Below, piece after piece: positions 45,153 through 54,776 of a DNA stretch of 64,000 bases. A program made the translations under genes and the position numbers. Under the pieces are notes generated by a model, which was not told where the DNA came from, searched no databases, and saw nothing but the letters and a program-made list of their open reading frames with translations. Source of the stretch: CAYTZN01 sp964442495 (GTDB lineage: Bacteria; Pseudomonadota; Gammaproteobacteria; Legionellales; Legionellaceae); assembly GCA_964442495.1 (NCBI GenBank), contig CAYTZN010000004.1, forward strand, positions 83,828 to 147,827. Reading direction: 5' to 3'. Numbering within the stretch: the first letter of the stretch is position 1; the number at the start of each line of letters is the position of its first letter.

Positions 45153-46829
45153 ATGACTCAAGAATTAACCACATTTGCATCGCTCAATTTGTCTGACGCA
45201 CTCCTTAAGGCGTTGAATGATTTGAAATTTATAACGCCTTCTCCTGTGCAACAACAAACTATTCCATGGATGTTGCAGAGAAGAGATCTTATTGGCCAAG
45301 CTCAGACTGGTACTGGTAAAACAGCAGCGTTTGCTTTGCCTATTTTGCAACTGTTATCACCGACACAACAAGGGCCTCAGGCACTGGTTCTAGCACCTAC
45401 ACGCGAGCTTGCTATTCAGGTGGCTGAACATTTCCAAAGATTGAGTGTGCATCAGCCAGGTACTCGCGTTACAGTATTGTGTGGTGGGCAAGACTACCGG
45501 CCACAGTTAAAAGAGTTAAAAGATGGCGCGCATATTGTGGTAGGAACACCAGGCCGAATTCTTGATCATATTGAGCGTGGTACATTAAAACTAAACAATT
45601 TAAGCACATTTGTGTTAGACGAAGCAGATGAAATGCTAAGAATGGGCTTCATCGAAGATGTTGAAACCATTTTGGCAAAACTGCCAGAGCAAAAACAAAT
45701 AGCATTGTTTTCTGCAACAATGCCACCGCGTATTCGTCAAATTGCTAACCGTTATTTAAATGACCCAGTGTCAGTTGAAGTTAAAATGGACACGGCTACG
45801 GTTAAAAGCATTGAACAACGCTTCTTATTTGCTTCTCAAGGTCAAAAGCCGGATGCGTTGTTGCGTATTCTTGCTTCAGAAGAGTATCAAGGTGTGATTG
45901 TATTTGCTCGCACAAAAAGCAGTACTGAAGAAATTGCCGAGCTATTACAGCAGCAAGGTCATCGAGCTATGGCTATTCATGGCGATCTTACTCAAGCGTT
46001 ACGTGAGCGAATCATTACTCAATTTAAGCATGGCGCTATTGAAATATTGGTTGCAACCGATGTTGCGGCGCGTGGTTTGGATGTTGATAGGGTGACACAT
46101 GTGATCAATTATGACATGGCGCATGATTGTGAAACTTATGTTCATCGTATTGGACGTACCGGTCGAGCAGGGCGCAGTGGTGTTACTATTTTGTTTGCGA
46201 CACCAAAAGAGTCACGCATGCTCACGACAATTGAGCGTCATACAAGACAACGTATTGAAAAAATAACAGTGCCTAATGATCACTCCATTCAAATGGCTAA
46301 GCAACGTCGTTTTATGGCAAATATCACTGCACGTTTAGAGCATGAGCATTTATCTGCTTATCGCAATATCATTGACGCGTATCTTAAAGAGAATGAAGTG
46401 GATATCGTGAATGTAGCCGCAGCATTGGCTTTGTTGCTGAATCAAGATAAACCATGGAAACATGAGACTGTTTCTTTACCAAAAACAGTACGTCCTGTTA
46501 AAGAAGGAAGAGTTCGAAGTGCTGAGCCTCGCTTTACACAGGGTGCAGGGCATTCTGGTGGCGAGCATAAGCGTTTACGTGATGATTATGCACAAGAGCT
46601 ATTTCGTATTGATGTTGGTCGAATTCACGGTGTTAAACCAGGCAATATTGTAGGCGCAATAGCCAATGAAGCCGGTTTGCAAAGCCGTTTTATTACTGGT
46701 TTGAAGATTCATGATGATCATTCTACCGTGCGTTTGCCAAAAGGTATGGCTAAAGAAATTTTTCAAGATTTGAATAAAGCATGGGTATGTGGACGTCAAT
46801 TGAAATTAACGTCTTTAGGTGCTGCATAA
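45153..46829 (+). CDS. deaD: DEAD-box RNA helicase of the DeaD/CsdA type
   Basis: 558 residues. Q motif near residue 25, motif I AQTGTGKT, motif II DEAD in VLDEADEMLRMGF, motif III SAT, motif VI HRIGRTGRAGR. A C-terminal DbpA-like RNA-binding domain (FRIDVGRIHGVKPGNIVGAI to CGRQLKLTS) is what marks the DeaD/CsdA group. It is somewhat shorter than E. coli DeaD (629). The 266-base AT-rich leader could be a cold-shock untranslated region. Confidence 0.92.
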   Translation: MTQELTTFASLNLSDALLKALNDLKFITPSPVQQQTIPWMLQRRDLIGQAQTGTGKTAAFALPILQLLSPTQQGPQALVLAPTRELAIQVAEHFQRLSVHQPGTRVTVLCGGQDYRPQLKELKDGAHIVVGTPGRILDHIERGTLKLNNLSTFVLDEADEMLRMGFIEDVETILAKLPEQKQIALFSATMPPRIRQIANRYLNDPVSVEVKMDTATVKSIEQRFLFASQGQKPDALLRILASEEYQGVIVFARTKSSTEEIAELLQQQGHRAMAIHGDLTQALRERIITQFKHGAIEILVATDVAARGLDVDRVTHVINYDMAHDCETYVHRIGRTGRAGRSGVTILFATPKESRMLTTIERHTRQRIEKITVPNDHSIQMAKQRRFMANITARLEHEHLSAYRNIIDAYLKENEVDIVNVAAALALLLNQDKPWKHETVSLPKTVRPVKEGRVRSAEPRFTQGAGHSGGEHKRLRDDYAQELFRIDVGRIHGVKPGNIVGAIANEAGLQSRFITGLKIHDDHSTVRLPKGMAKEIFQDLNKAWVCGRQLKLTSLGAA

Positions 46830-47116
46830 GTTATTGATAGATGATAAGGGTGTCGTTGTTATAGATAGACCACAGTTAAAGGTGGCTCAGGAAGCACGCA
46901 AACTTAGAAAAATTAGGGTTTAACCGGTTTTAAAGAGAAGACGGGCGTGTTCTTTTGATTAAATTTGCACGCTTGAGTACTCTGATTTAGGGGGCTCAAG
47001 TTGTCATTTTGGGGTTTGGGTGTAATACCTTTGCCTTAAAGAAATTGATTGTGCATTTATTTCAAGACTATAATCATGACTGTTTTTAATAAACATTTCC
47101 TTGATGAAGGTTAGGT

Positions 47117-48043
47117 ATGAAAATTTTTGTGACGCTTGTATCCCTTTTATTTTCGGCATTTTTGTATGCTACGCCTTTAAATAAGACAGTCGTTTTTGGT
47201 GATAGTTTATCTGATAACGGTAACCTTTATGAATACATGAAGCATCAACTACCCGTTTCTCCACCCTATTTTGATGGTCGTTTCACAAATGGGTATGTGT
47301 GGGTTGAGCTTCTAATGCAATCTTATTATCCAGCAAATAGCAATGAGCATTTACTTGACTATGCTTTTGGTGGCGCAGGCGTCATGGATAATGACGATGA
47401 CGAAGGTCTTTTTACACTTCGTCGTGAAATAGAAAGTTATTTTCTAGCTCATGAAGACAAGGCAGACGATAAGAGCCTTTATGTTGTTTGGATAGGTTCT
47501 AATAATTATTTGGCGGCTCCTGATGAAGGTGATGCTATTGTTAATGATGTTAGTGCGGGTGTTCGTCATAGTTTAGAACTTTTGGCAGAAAAGGGTGCAA
47601 AACACATCATGGTGGTGACGCTACCTGATTTAGGTAATACGCCAGCTGCTCGAGATTTTGATTCGGCTAGCGCGATGACTTATTTATCTAAACAGCACAA
47701 TAAAATGCTTGAAAAAAATACAAATGAGCTGCGAAGCCTTTACCCAGAAACACAATGGATATTTTTCGAAATCAATGGTGTTCTTGAAGATATCATGGCT
47801 AATCCAAGGCCTTATGGGTTTACTAACGTGAAAGATACCTGTTATGAAGAAGTTATGGATAATTCCATATCTAAGAAGCACTCGATACTTAAAATGGTCG
47901 CTTCTATAAAACCTCGTAAAAATAAAAATGCGTGCGACGGGTACTTGTTTTTTGACCCCGTGCACCCAACGGAACCTGTTCATAAACTAATGGCAGAAAG
48001 AACAAAAATCCTTCTTGAAGAGAATGGGATAGTATTTGAGTAA
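47117..48043 (+). CDS. plaA: secreted GDSL lysophospholipase/acyltransferase, PlaA type
   Basis: 308 residues with a signal peptide (MKIFVTLVSLLFSAFLYA). GDSL block I is VVFGDSLSDNGN with the nucleophilic serine, block III has VWIGSNNY, and the Asp/His pair is in FFDPVHPTEPVHKLMAE. Two cysteines (DTCYEE, NACDGY) flank a variable insert and may form the disulfide loop known in Legionella PlaA/PlaC. The length agrees with L. pneumophila PlaA (309). It is a likely type II secretion substrate. Its paralogues PlaC and PlaD are longer. Confidence 0.85.
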   Translation: MKIFVTLVSLLFSAFLYATPLNKTVVFGDSLSDNGNLYEYMKHQLPVSPPYFDGRFTNGYVWVELLMQSYYPANSNEHLLDYAFGGAGVMDNDDDEGLFTLRREIESYFLAHEDKADDKSLYVVWIGSNNYLAAPDEGDAIVNDVSAGVRHSLELLAEKGAKHIMVVTLPDLGNTPAARDFDSASAMTYLSKQHNKMLEKNTNELRSLYPETQWIFFEINGVLEDIMANPRPYGFTNVKDTCYEEVMDNSISKKHSILKMVASIKPRKNKNACDGYLFFDPVHPTEPVHKLMAERTKILLEENGIVFE

Positions 48044-48217
48044 GACTTTCCTTTTCTTGTGATATATAGTCGATTGAATTTTAATGACTCACTCTCTACG
48101 TACCGCTGTTTGTCAGCGGTATCCAGAAGATCTCTATGTGTTTCGGTACAGCTAATACATATAAACCTTTGAGTGTGGCGGAGAATGTGTCATTTAAAAT
48201 TTAATCGATTATAGTAT

Positions 48218-49072
48218 TTACCACCCTCTACTGGCACAGATTTGTTCGTAGGCTTTACGAATTTTCTGTGTCTTTTCATTGGCTATTTTAATTTTATCTT
48301 CAGAAAGTCCCTGTGCTATTAATTTGTCAGGATGGTTTTGGCTCATGCGTTGACGATAAGCTCGTTTTACTTCTTGCTTGTTTGCGCTCGTGGGAACTTC
48401 CAAAATACCATACGCATGCTCTAGTGTATTTCTAGCGTTTTGATAAGGTTGATAATTTGAAGATGAATGTTGCTGATGTGTATATTGATATTGCGAATGG
48501 TTAGAAAAATCCTCATAAAAACGGTATTGTTTGTTCAATGAGGCGAACCCAAAGTGATGAAGCACCTTGTTGAGAGCTGCTTGTTTTTTGAACGACAAGC
48601 CATCTACTTGGGCCGCATTGTATTGAATTTCAAGAAACAATTTTATCAGTTCGGGATTGTTATAAGTTGCTTTGTAGAACATCGATATCATTTTATCTAA
48701 ATTAAAATTAGGGTCTTTGCCTTGATTAAAATAAGTTTCAGCGGCTTGTTGTTGTTTATTATCGAGGCCTAATTCTTCCATGGTGGTTTGTGCCATAAGA
48801 ATTTCTTGCCTAGACACTCGACCATCTGCCTTAGCAATATGTCCCATGACACCAAAAGTTGCTTCAATAAAACGCTGTTTTATGGCATGTTGTTTTTCAG
48901 TATGATACGCCCAGTGTGGACGAGATAAATGTTGGGTTAAGCCTCGGTCAAAAAAATTACCGATAAGAATGCCAAATAGTGCGCCAGCAGAGCCCCCAAC
49001 GAGGTACCCCAAAAAAGCACCTATCAGTTTTCCCCACCATGCATGGCTGGTGAAAAATTGACGTGCATTCAT
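48218..49072 (-). CDS. djlA: DjlA-type membrane-anchored J-domain co-chaperone
   Basis: 284 residues. N-terminal membrane anchor rich in glycine (LIGAFLGYLVGGSAGALFGI), a TerB-like helical domain in the middle (ATFGVMGHIAKADGRVSRQE), and a C-terminal J domain with YRQRMSQNHPDKL carrying HPD. It stimulates DnaK and was reported to matter for intracellular growth in Legionella. Confidence 0.95.
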   Translation of the reverse strand: MNARQFFTSHAWWGKLIGAFLGYLVGGSAGALFGILIGNFFDRGLTQHLSRPHWAYHTEKQHAIKQRFIEATFGVMGHIAKADGRVSRQEILMAQTTMEELGLDNKQQQAAETYFNQGKDPNFNLDKMISMFYKATYNNPELIKLFLEIQYNAAQVDGLSFKKQAALNKVLHHFGFASLNKQYRFYEDFSNHSQYQYTHQQHSSSNYQPYQNARNTLEHAYGILEVPTSANKQEVKRAYRQRMSQNHPDKLIAQGLSEDKIKIANEKTQKIRKAYEQICASRGW

Positions 49073-49164
49073 TTTAACTCCTTACTACGGATTCTATCGA
49101 GTATAAATAGTTAATTGTATACTGGATATTGTTGATGTTTTAGTTTTATTACTCATTAGCCGTG

Positions 49165-49252
49165 TAAATGCATCTAATGTTTAAGCACAAATGTCTCATA
49201 CTTATTTACCTAACGTGTTTTATGCACGGTATCCATGCTATCTCACATAAAT
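49165..49252. repeat. dispersed intergenic repeat, copy B
   Basis: Aligns ungapped with 13288-13375 (shared ATCTAAT, TTTAAG, ACAAATG, CGGTATCCAT, CTATCTC). It lies between the starts of djlA and the YbjQ-repeat gene, with no open frame. Confidence 0.6.
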
Positions 49253-49364
49253 ATTGGCGAAAATAACATTACCTTGTAATTTTGGTAATAATTTGATCAA
49301 TAAAATTGCTGTTCTGTAGAATATATCCCATTATTATTTATAAGCAATGATAAGGGAGTGTATT

Positions 49365-50585
49365 GTGTCTGTTACCACGGGCTTGTCAGGAAATGAAATT
49401 TTTTGTTTGGAAAAAAAAGGATTTAGACCTGGGAATATTGTTGTGGGCAACAGTGTTCATTCTTTAGGGTTTCTTGGTAGCGTGGGTTCAGGGTTTAAAG
49501 CGATATTAGGCGGCGAGCTTACTCAAGTTACTGCCTTGATAGAAGAAGGGCGCTCCACGGCTTATCAGCGCATGCTGACTGAAGCTAAATCTTACGGAGC
49601 AAATGGGATTACCGGAGTAACAAGCCAACTTATTGCTCATGGTTCAAACATTGAGTTTTTATCGATAGGTTCGGCTGTGCATGTTTTGGGAGCTGCTGAG
49701 TCTTCCCATTTTTCAACATCAGATGATGGGCAATATCTTTATGCTCAACTGGATGCAGGCTATGAGCCCATTTGCTTTGCTTTTGGTAATACGGCTTATT
49801 CCATGGGCGTCGGACGTGGACTTTTAGGTGGAATAAAGACATTGGCTCGGGGTGAAATCAAGGAATATTCGGATATATTTAATCATACCCGGCATTTGGC
49901 ATTGGAGCGCATCATTTCTCATGCAAAAGAACACAATGCTGATGCAGTACTTGGAATTCAAACCAGCATTTTAGCCTTTGGTGGTGTGAATGAAATGCTA
50001 ATGATAGGTACAGCCTCAAGAGCAAAGCCTTCTTTGGGGTTAAATTCCAGAGACATCGTTACAAGTGATATGACCAACATCGAAATGTGGAACATGGCAA
50101 GCTTAGGCTATGCACCCATGAAGTTATTGCTCGGAACGTCAGTGTATTCTTTAGGTTTTATTGGCGGCATAACGTCGTTTGTAAAATCATTCGTTCGGGG
50201 TGAAATCAATGAGTTGACACGGCTTGTTTATGCAGCGCGAGAGAATGCTTTGTCTATCATGAATGATGAGGCAAAAGCCATTGGTGCTGATGATGTGGTG
50301 GGTGTGAAGACCTATGTTTATCAGTTAGGCAATGGGCTGGTCGAGTTTTTGGCCATTGGAACAGCAGTTAAGAAAATGCCAGATATAAAGACGTTGTCCG
50401 CGCAATTGCCTGTACAAGCGGTTGTTGTTGATCAAGATACTTTCTATGACTCTACCAACACCAGTAGCTTTGATGTAAACATGAACACGGGTTCAAAACC
50501 TATTAATAGGGGCTCATTTTGGTTTTTTCTGTTGCCCTTGTTTTTAACGATCTATATTTATATTGGTCATTTTTTTAAATCATAG
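49365..50585 (+). CDS. triple YbjQ (DUF74) domain protein with C-terminal membrane anchor
   Basis: About 406 residues. Three tandem copies of the YbjQ/heavy-metal-binding-like fold are visible, each with a V-x-S-L/M-G element and a Gly-Ala-(N/D) motif (AKSYGANGITGVTSQ, AKEHNADAVLGIQTS, AKAIGADDVVGVKTY). The C-terminus is one membrane span (FWFFLLPLFLTIYIYIGHFF). I choose the GTG at 49365 because AAGGGAG lies six bases before it, whereas the ATG at 49347 has no such site. YbjQ proteins usually have one domain and form pentamers, so a fused triple with an anchor is uncommon. Confidence 0.8.
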   Translation: MSVTTGLSGNEIFCLEKKGFRPGNIVVGNSVHSLGFLGSVGSGFKAILGGELTQVTALIEEGRSTAYQRMLTEAKSYGANGITGVTSQLIAHGSNIEFLSIGSAVHVLGAAESSHFSTSDDGQYLYAQLDAGYEPICFAFGNTAYSMGVGRGLLGGIKTLARGEIKEYSDIFNHTRHLALERIISHAKEHNADAVLGIQTSILAFGGVNEMLMIGTASRAKPSLGLNSRDIVTSDMTNIEMWNMASLGYAPMKLLLGTSVYSLGFIGGITSFVKSFVRGEINELTRLVYAARENALSIMNDEAKAIGADDVVGVKTYVYQLGNGLVEFLAIGTAVKKMPDIKTLSAQLPVQAVVVDQDTFYDSTNTSSFDVNMNTGSKPINRGSFWFFLLPLFLTIYIYIGHFFKS

Positions 50586-50666
50586 TCTATCATTGTAATG
50601 TGCTGAACGATTTTTTAGATTTAAAATTGTCGTTATTGTCCTAGGTGGGTGTGGAGGAGAATGTAG

Positions 50667-51419
50667 ATGAAAATGCATTGGGCTTATTGTATGGCAGCAT
50701 TTTTAGTTGCCTCTGCTGCTTTTGGTGAAGACCTGGCGTCTTCAACAGGACTGACAAGCACGTTGGGTAATGATAACTCTCTCCCGCAAGATGTCGATGC
50801 ACAGCCTTTGGCCATAAGAGGGATTGATGGTTCAAGCCCTGCTATAGAGTGGTCAGCCCTGTGTTTAGAGGGGCAGCATTTACTGGATGCGGGAGGGTGT
50901 ACTCCAAATTGTAGCGGTACAAATAGGCCAGAGGCATGCAATCAACTTTTTAGTAAAAGCCAAATTGAAAAATTATCACGCATATCCCCTCCTTATCACG
51001 CAGATGGGGTTTTTGTTTTTGAGTTAAATCAAGTAGGTGTTCCTTCAAGTGCTAATCTCACGGTACAGGTAGGCGCGGTACCCGCACATGGAAATGGATA
51101 TGTGTGTGAGCCAATGTATGAGGATGGCACACCCGCAATGCTTATCAATACCAACCTTTTTAGCTCTAATATCATTGCGGTAGATTATCAATGCACGCCT
51201 TATAGTGGAACTGGTGCTTGTAAATCCAATAACTATTCCAATTTTATGAGTCAGTCTAATACGGGTACGCAAACTTACTATTGGTATACCAACCTACGTC
51301 ACCCCATGTACTTGTTGTGTTTATCATACATTGAGGTAGGAGAAGGGTCGACGGTTCTTCGCTCAACTGCTGGATGCTCGGGAAGCACCGGCAGTTGTGT
51401 GTATTACAATCTATCATAA
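50667..51419 (+). CDS. secreted cysteine-containing hypothetical protein
   Basis: 250 residues with a signal peptide (MKMHWAYCMAAFLVASAAFG) and a strong GGAGGAG site seven bases before the ATG. The mature protein has about ten cysteines, many in the second half (CEPMYED, YQCTPYSGTGACKS, CLSYIEVGEGS, GCSGSTGSCVYYN), which suggests disulfide bonding outside the cytoplasm. No family recognised. It may be a type II secreted protein. Confidence 0.75.
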   Translation: MKMHWAYCMAAFLVASAAFGEDLASSTGLTSTLGNDNSLPQDVDAQPLAIRGIDGSSPAIEWSALCLEGQHLLDAGGCTPNCSGTNRPEACNQLFSKSQIEKLSRISPPYHADGVFVFELNQVGVPSSANLTVQVGAVPAHGNGYVCEPMYEDGTPAMLINTNLFSSNIIAVDYQCTPYSGTGACKSNNYSNFMSQSNTGTQTYYWYTNLRHPMYLLCLSYIEVGEGSTVLRSTAGCSGSTGSCVYYNLS

Positions 51420-51436
51420 TACACGCCTGATGACGT

Positions 51437-52855
51437 TTATCCACCAAGGGCATCAGGCGTGATTGTTAATGTACCTTCTACACCAAAGTGATCAGTGGAA
51501 TTTTGAAACGATACGATTTTTGAGGCAAAAAACAAATGAGGGTTGGAAGTTTCTGCCATTAGCATGCTATCAATGAGCTTACGATTTGAGCGTTTTTCTA
51601 CAGTGCTTCGTGTGTGCATGTTTTTTTGTAATGCTTCGTTTGTGGGCGCTGAGCCTGTAAAAAAGTCTTGCTGAACTGCTACCGCAACTTTATTCTCATC
51701 ATTAGGTTTTCGTGAGCCTTTTACAAGGTTCTCTTCAGAGCGAATATCAATAAAATTCTTTGGCATATTTCTTTTCATACGTTGAAATAGTTTATATTGC
51801 CCTGGGTATTTTATCTCACCTTTTTTAAACCCATTTTTAGAGTTTCCCGTACTAATGGATAGCATGCTGCGCTCTGAATTTAAGCCGGTGTTTAAATCGC
51901 CAGTCAGATGTGTGCTTAGATGGGATAAATTTGACTTTGCACGCGGGGTGGTTTTTTCCCATGCTTCCATGTGATTTGAAATTTGTCCAAACTCCACCCC
52001 TCGTCGAGCAGAGGTAGTACCGCCTAACTTGGCTTGAAGTTTTTTTAAGATACCACCACCAGATTGTGTATGGGTATTATAAACGGTTATAAATTTATCT
52101 TGAGACACTTGGATTTTGCAGCCTAGAAATCCTTTATTTGCAATGGTTTCTTCACCAATCATGGTATTGGTGTAAGGAATAAAATCAGCTTCAATGATGG
52201 GGTATTTACTAAACACCATGAGACCACTTCCGGCATTTAAAAATTTATCGCCAACTTTGTGCAATATAAACGGATAGGTGTCTTTAAGAAGTGCTATGAA
52301 TTTTTTTTGTGAGGTGCTATCAAAAGCTTCTTGAAAAGATATAATATCGGGTTGTTCTTCTAAAATTTGAGCAGCAATTTCATCAACACGCTCACTGTTT
52401 GCACGAAGAAACGATTCATTAACGTGGTGGTTCCATATCCATGGTTTATAAGGAAGGCACGCGACGTTTAGCGTCAGCAATTTAATTGTTTTAGCCGCCG
52501 GTGACGCTTGTGAGTCAGTTTTTCGCTCAGTCCTATAATCCGAAAGGGTGAAATGGTTTGTTTGGTAATGTCTAAAATCAATTTTTTTACTGCATTTTGA
52601 GGCAAACCACCGGAAAAAAGCGCCTGGCGCACCCAATAAATAACCTAGACCGGTTTTCCAAAGAGCAATTTTGATCGTGTTCCAAAATCGAGGTTTTTTT
52701 GTATCTTCTAAGCCAACAGTTTCATATTCTTTTGTGCTTAAAAAGGATAGTTTTCGACCAAGCCAATCTATGGCACGTAAGATGCTATTATTGTAGCGAC
52801 GGGTATGGGCGCTACTAAAGTACCAAGCATGTCCTTTTTCGTAAGAAGATGACAT
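51437..52855 (-). CDS. nSMase/DNase I-fold protein, effector candidate
   Basis: 472 residues, no signal peptide. The fold is the endonuclease/exonuclease/phosphatase type: KLLTLNVACLPYKPW, QPDIISFQEAFDS (metal-binding Glu), NAGSGLMVFSKYPI, FITVYNTHTQSGGG, HLTGDLNTG and FQNSTDHFGVEGTL (catalytic His). The spacing resembles neutral sphingomyelinases and inositol-phosphatase relatives more than DNases. An N-terminal segment of about 110 residues has no match. The extra length and lack of a signal peptide fit an injected effector, which is inference. Confidence 0.75.
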   Translation of the reverse strand: MSSSYEKGHAWYFSSAHTRRYNNSILRAIDWLGRKLSFLSTKEYETVGLEDTKKPRFWNTIKIALWKTGLGYLLGAPGAFFRWFASKCSKKIDFRHYQTNHFTLSDYRTERKTDSQASPAAKTIKLLTLNVACLPYKPWIWNHHVNESFLRANSERVDEIAAQILEEQPDIISFQEAFDSTSQKKFIALLKDTYPFILHKVGDKFLNAGSGLMVFSKYPIIEADFIPYTNTMIGEETIANKGFLGCKIQVSQDKFITVYNTHTQSGGGILKKLQAKLGGTTSARRGVEFGQISNHMEAWEKTTPRAKSNLSHLSTHLTGDLNTGLNSERSMLSISTGNSKNGFKKGEIKYPGQYKLFQRMKRNMPKNFIDIRSEENLVKGSRKPNDENKVAVAVQQDFFTGSAPTNEALQKNMHTRSTVEKRSNRKLIDSMLMAETSNPHLFFASKIVSFQNSTDHFGVEGTLTITPDALGG

Positions 52856-53190
52856 TTTTAATATCCTTTTAGAATATATAATGGATTATTTTACAATTAT
52901 TTGCTTAAGAGATTATTAATTTAACAGATAGGGTTATATTTGGAGCGCTAAGATTGTTACCATCTAAGCTTCTTGTAAGCCAAAATTTATCAAGCTACAT
53001 TATTTGGAATATAGAGTTGTCTCATTAAAAAGTAACACGTCGTTCCGAGCGTAGCGAGGAGCTTCCTGCAGTAGGCGCGATCTATTTGAATACATCATTC
53101 AAATATCTGCCATTAAAATCGTCTGGAACATCATGCCCATTTCAATAAAAATAAATACTTTTCATGAGCCTGATGGGGTTATGCTGGCAT
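52856..53190. other. AT-rich intergenic region with a palindromic interspersed-type repeat
   Basis: About 335 bases without a gene. At 53043-53076 it holds CCGAGCGTAGCGAGGAGC then TTCCTGCAGTAGG. This has the GAGCGNAGCGAGGA pattern of the short palindromic elements scattered between genes in many proteobacteria. It marks the left edge of the accessory island. Confidence 0.5.
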
Positions 53191-53193
53191 AGG

Positions 53194-53487
53194 CACCCCA
53201 ATGGGAGTGATATATTGTGTGGAAATTGCTTTTTCCTTTGCGCTCACCCTTATCATGGGCTTTTTTGGTGGTTTAGTAATGGCGGCCAACCAAATCGCTT
53301 TACAAGATTTTGCGACATTAATGGCTGTTATTTTTTCTATCGCTCAAGCGATTACTGTACGAATGAGAGATCTGCAGAGAGCACGGCTTATGTTGGTATT
53401 TGTATTTCAATGATGTTCATGCTCATCATTGCTGTTTGTTACTCGCGCTTTTTTTCGTCTTTTGTATGTAAGCTACTAACGCCTTGA
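53194..53487 (+). pseudogene. MATE-family efflux transporter remnant
   Basis: One frame gives GAPMGVIYCVEIAFSFALTL, then MGFFGGLVMAANQIALQDFA and VIFSIAQAITVRM, a clear MATE core segment. After ITVRM it runs into another frame that continues STAYVGICISMMFMLIIAVC, so there is a frameshift. Neither the rest of the N-terminus nor the C-terminal half is present. A normal MATE protein has about 450 residues, so this is a decayed fragment. Confidence 0.75.
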
Positions 53488-53490
53488 AGA

Positions 53491-53733
53491 AAAGAATAAA
53501 TTGAATCCTAGGCGTCCTCCGGTATATTATTGCTCATATAGGCAGTCCATTTAGTTTTTTTTTGATTGCAATCGAATTACACTATAAAAACTGCCAATCT
53601 TTCAATTAATTAAAAATTGGTTCACAGAACCTATTCGATTACGTAGAAAAACTGCAGTAAATTAAGATTTTATAAAGTTAAGTGACTTTAAAAATTCGAT
53701 ATTTTTGTATATAAATAGTCGGCGAATCTTCGT
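53491..53733. other. non-coding AT-rich stretch
   Basis: 243 bases between the MATE remnant and the 2H phosphoesterase gene. No gene or clear repeat is visible; it probably holds the promoter of the following gene. Confidence 0.4.
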
Positions 53734-54246
53734 ATGGAAAAGAAAAAGTACATTATTGCGTTTGTTCCCAAAAAAAATTTCAATAAATATAATAAATTAT
53801 CAAAAATAAAAATAAACATACATAATTATCAGTTGGGAATTTATTCTATTCCTCATGTAACCATAGCCCAATTTTACTTGGAAAAATTTATTGTTAAAGA
53901 TACTTGGCTAGAAATTTGTTCGCAAATACCGCAGAAATTTATTAGTTTAAGTTTCAAGAAAACGAGCAATATTTCTTTCGATGGGGAGATATTTTGGTTT
54001 TCTTTAATTCCAGAGCAAATAACTTTATTAAAAGAAATATATACTATTATTTCGCAGATTGTTGAACCCATACGAACAGATGATTATGACCCACATTTAA
54101 CACTTTTTAACTATTCATCAACTAATTTAGATAGTAAATTATTTAAAAGTGAAATTTTTATGCGAGATACATTTGAATTGGTTTTAGGAATATGTGATGA
54201 GGTAGGTCAATTGAGAAAAATTTTAATAAAAGCAGAAAATCTCTAA
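53734..54246 (+). CDS. 2H phosphoesterase / 2'-5' RNA ligase-like protein
   Basis: 170 residues with the two H-x-T/S motifs that define the 2H superfamily: PHVTIAQF at about residue 46 and DPHLTLFNY at about residue 120. The spacing of about 75 residues is right for the two-lobed fold. Family members hydrolyse cyclic or 2'-5' linked nucleotides or process RNA ends; some phage members destroy cyclic-nucleotide defence signals. Its end overlaps the convergent gene at 54243 by four bases. It is AT-rich, as are its neighbours to 56.2 kb, suggesting they arrived together. Confidence 0.75.
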   Translation: MEKKKYIIAFVPKKNFNKYNKLSKIKINIHNYQLGIYSIPHVTIAQFYLEKFIVKDTWLEICSQIPQKFISLSFKKTSNISFDGEIFWFSLIPEQITLLKEIYTIISQIVEPIRTDDYDPHLTLFNYSSTNLDSKLFKSEIFMRDTFELVLGICDEVGQLRKILIKAENL

Positions 54247-54776
54247 CTATAAGAATGAGGTAGATTATTTTTTGCAAGCAGTCCTGCTTGTATACCAATG
54301 TAACAAGCTTGTACTGGGTGAAATTCATTAAGTAAGGCTTTCTGTTTAATTATTTGTGAGGGAGACATAAGAATTAAATTCCCATTAATTGAAAATTGAA
54401 TATATCTTCTTCTATCCATAGATATAATAGAGCATCTAGACCATAAAGCATTACAAATTGAATAATCATATGTTTTTTTATTTAATTTATTTAGCATCCT
54501 GTCATAATTGACACCAAAATAATACCCAAGTAAAACGGCATCATTTTGAGAAAGCATCGAAATTAGAGCTCTATCAAAAACAGCATTATGTGTATCAAAA
54601 TTAATTACTCCTCTAGAGCTTCTGACAAAAATCATAAAATTATTTTGGGTTTTATCAAATTCTAATACCATGGCATTACCAATATTAGTTTTAAAAATAT
54701 TTATATATCTATAAAACGGTATAAAAAAAAATGAGCGCAGTCTAATAACAGCTTTCTTTAACTGAGACGTAATCAT
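54243..54776 (-). CDS. hypothetical protein, third gene of XRE-VUT operon
   Basis: 177 residues, no recognised family. An amphipathic basic N-terminus (LKKAVIRLRSFFFIPFYRYI) is followed by beta-rich parts (NFMIFVRSSRGVINFDTHNA, RRRYIQFSINGNLILMSPSQ) and a helical end (VQACYIGIQAGLLAKN). No catalytic signature is visible. It overlaps the upstream transporter gene by four bases, so the two are translationally coupled. Confidence 0.65.
   Translation of the reverse strand: MITSQLKKAVIRLRSFFFIPFYRYINIFKTNIGNAMVLEFDKTQNNFMIFVRSSRGVINFDTHNAVFDRALISMLSQNDAVLLGYYFGVNYDRMLNKLNKKTYDYSICNALWSRCSIISMDRRRYIQFSINGNLILMSPSQIIKQKALLNEFHPVQACYIGIQAGLLAKNNLPHSYS

Noticed and set aside
46834..46923. TTG-started 29-codon frame (IDDKGVVVIDRPQL...) after the helicase
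   Set aside because: It looks faintly protein-like but has no ribosome binding site, is very short and matches nothing I recognise.
48101..48121. 8-bp hairpin TACCGCTG/CAGCGGTA downstream of plaA
   Set aside because: No T-tract follows, so I do not call it a terminator, though it may act as one.
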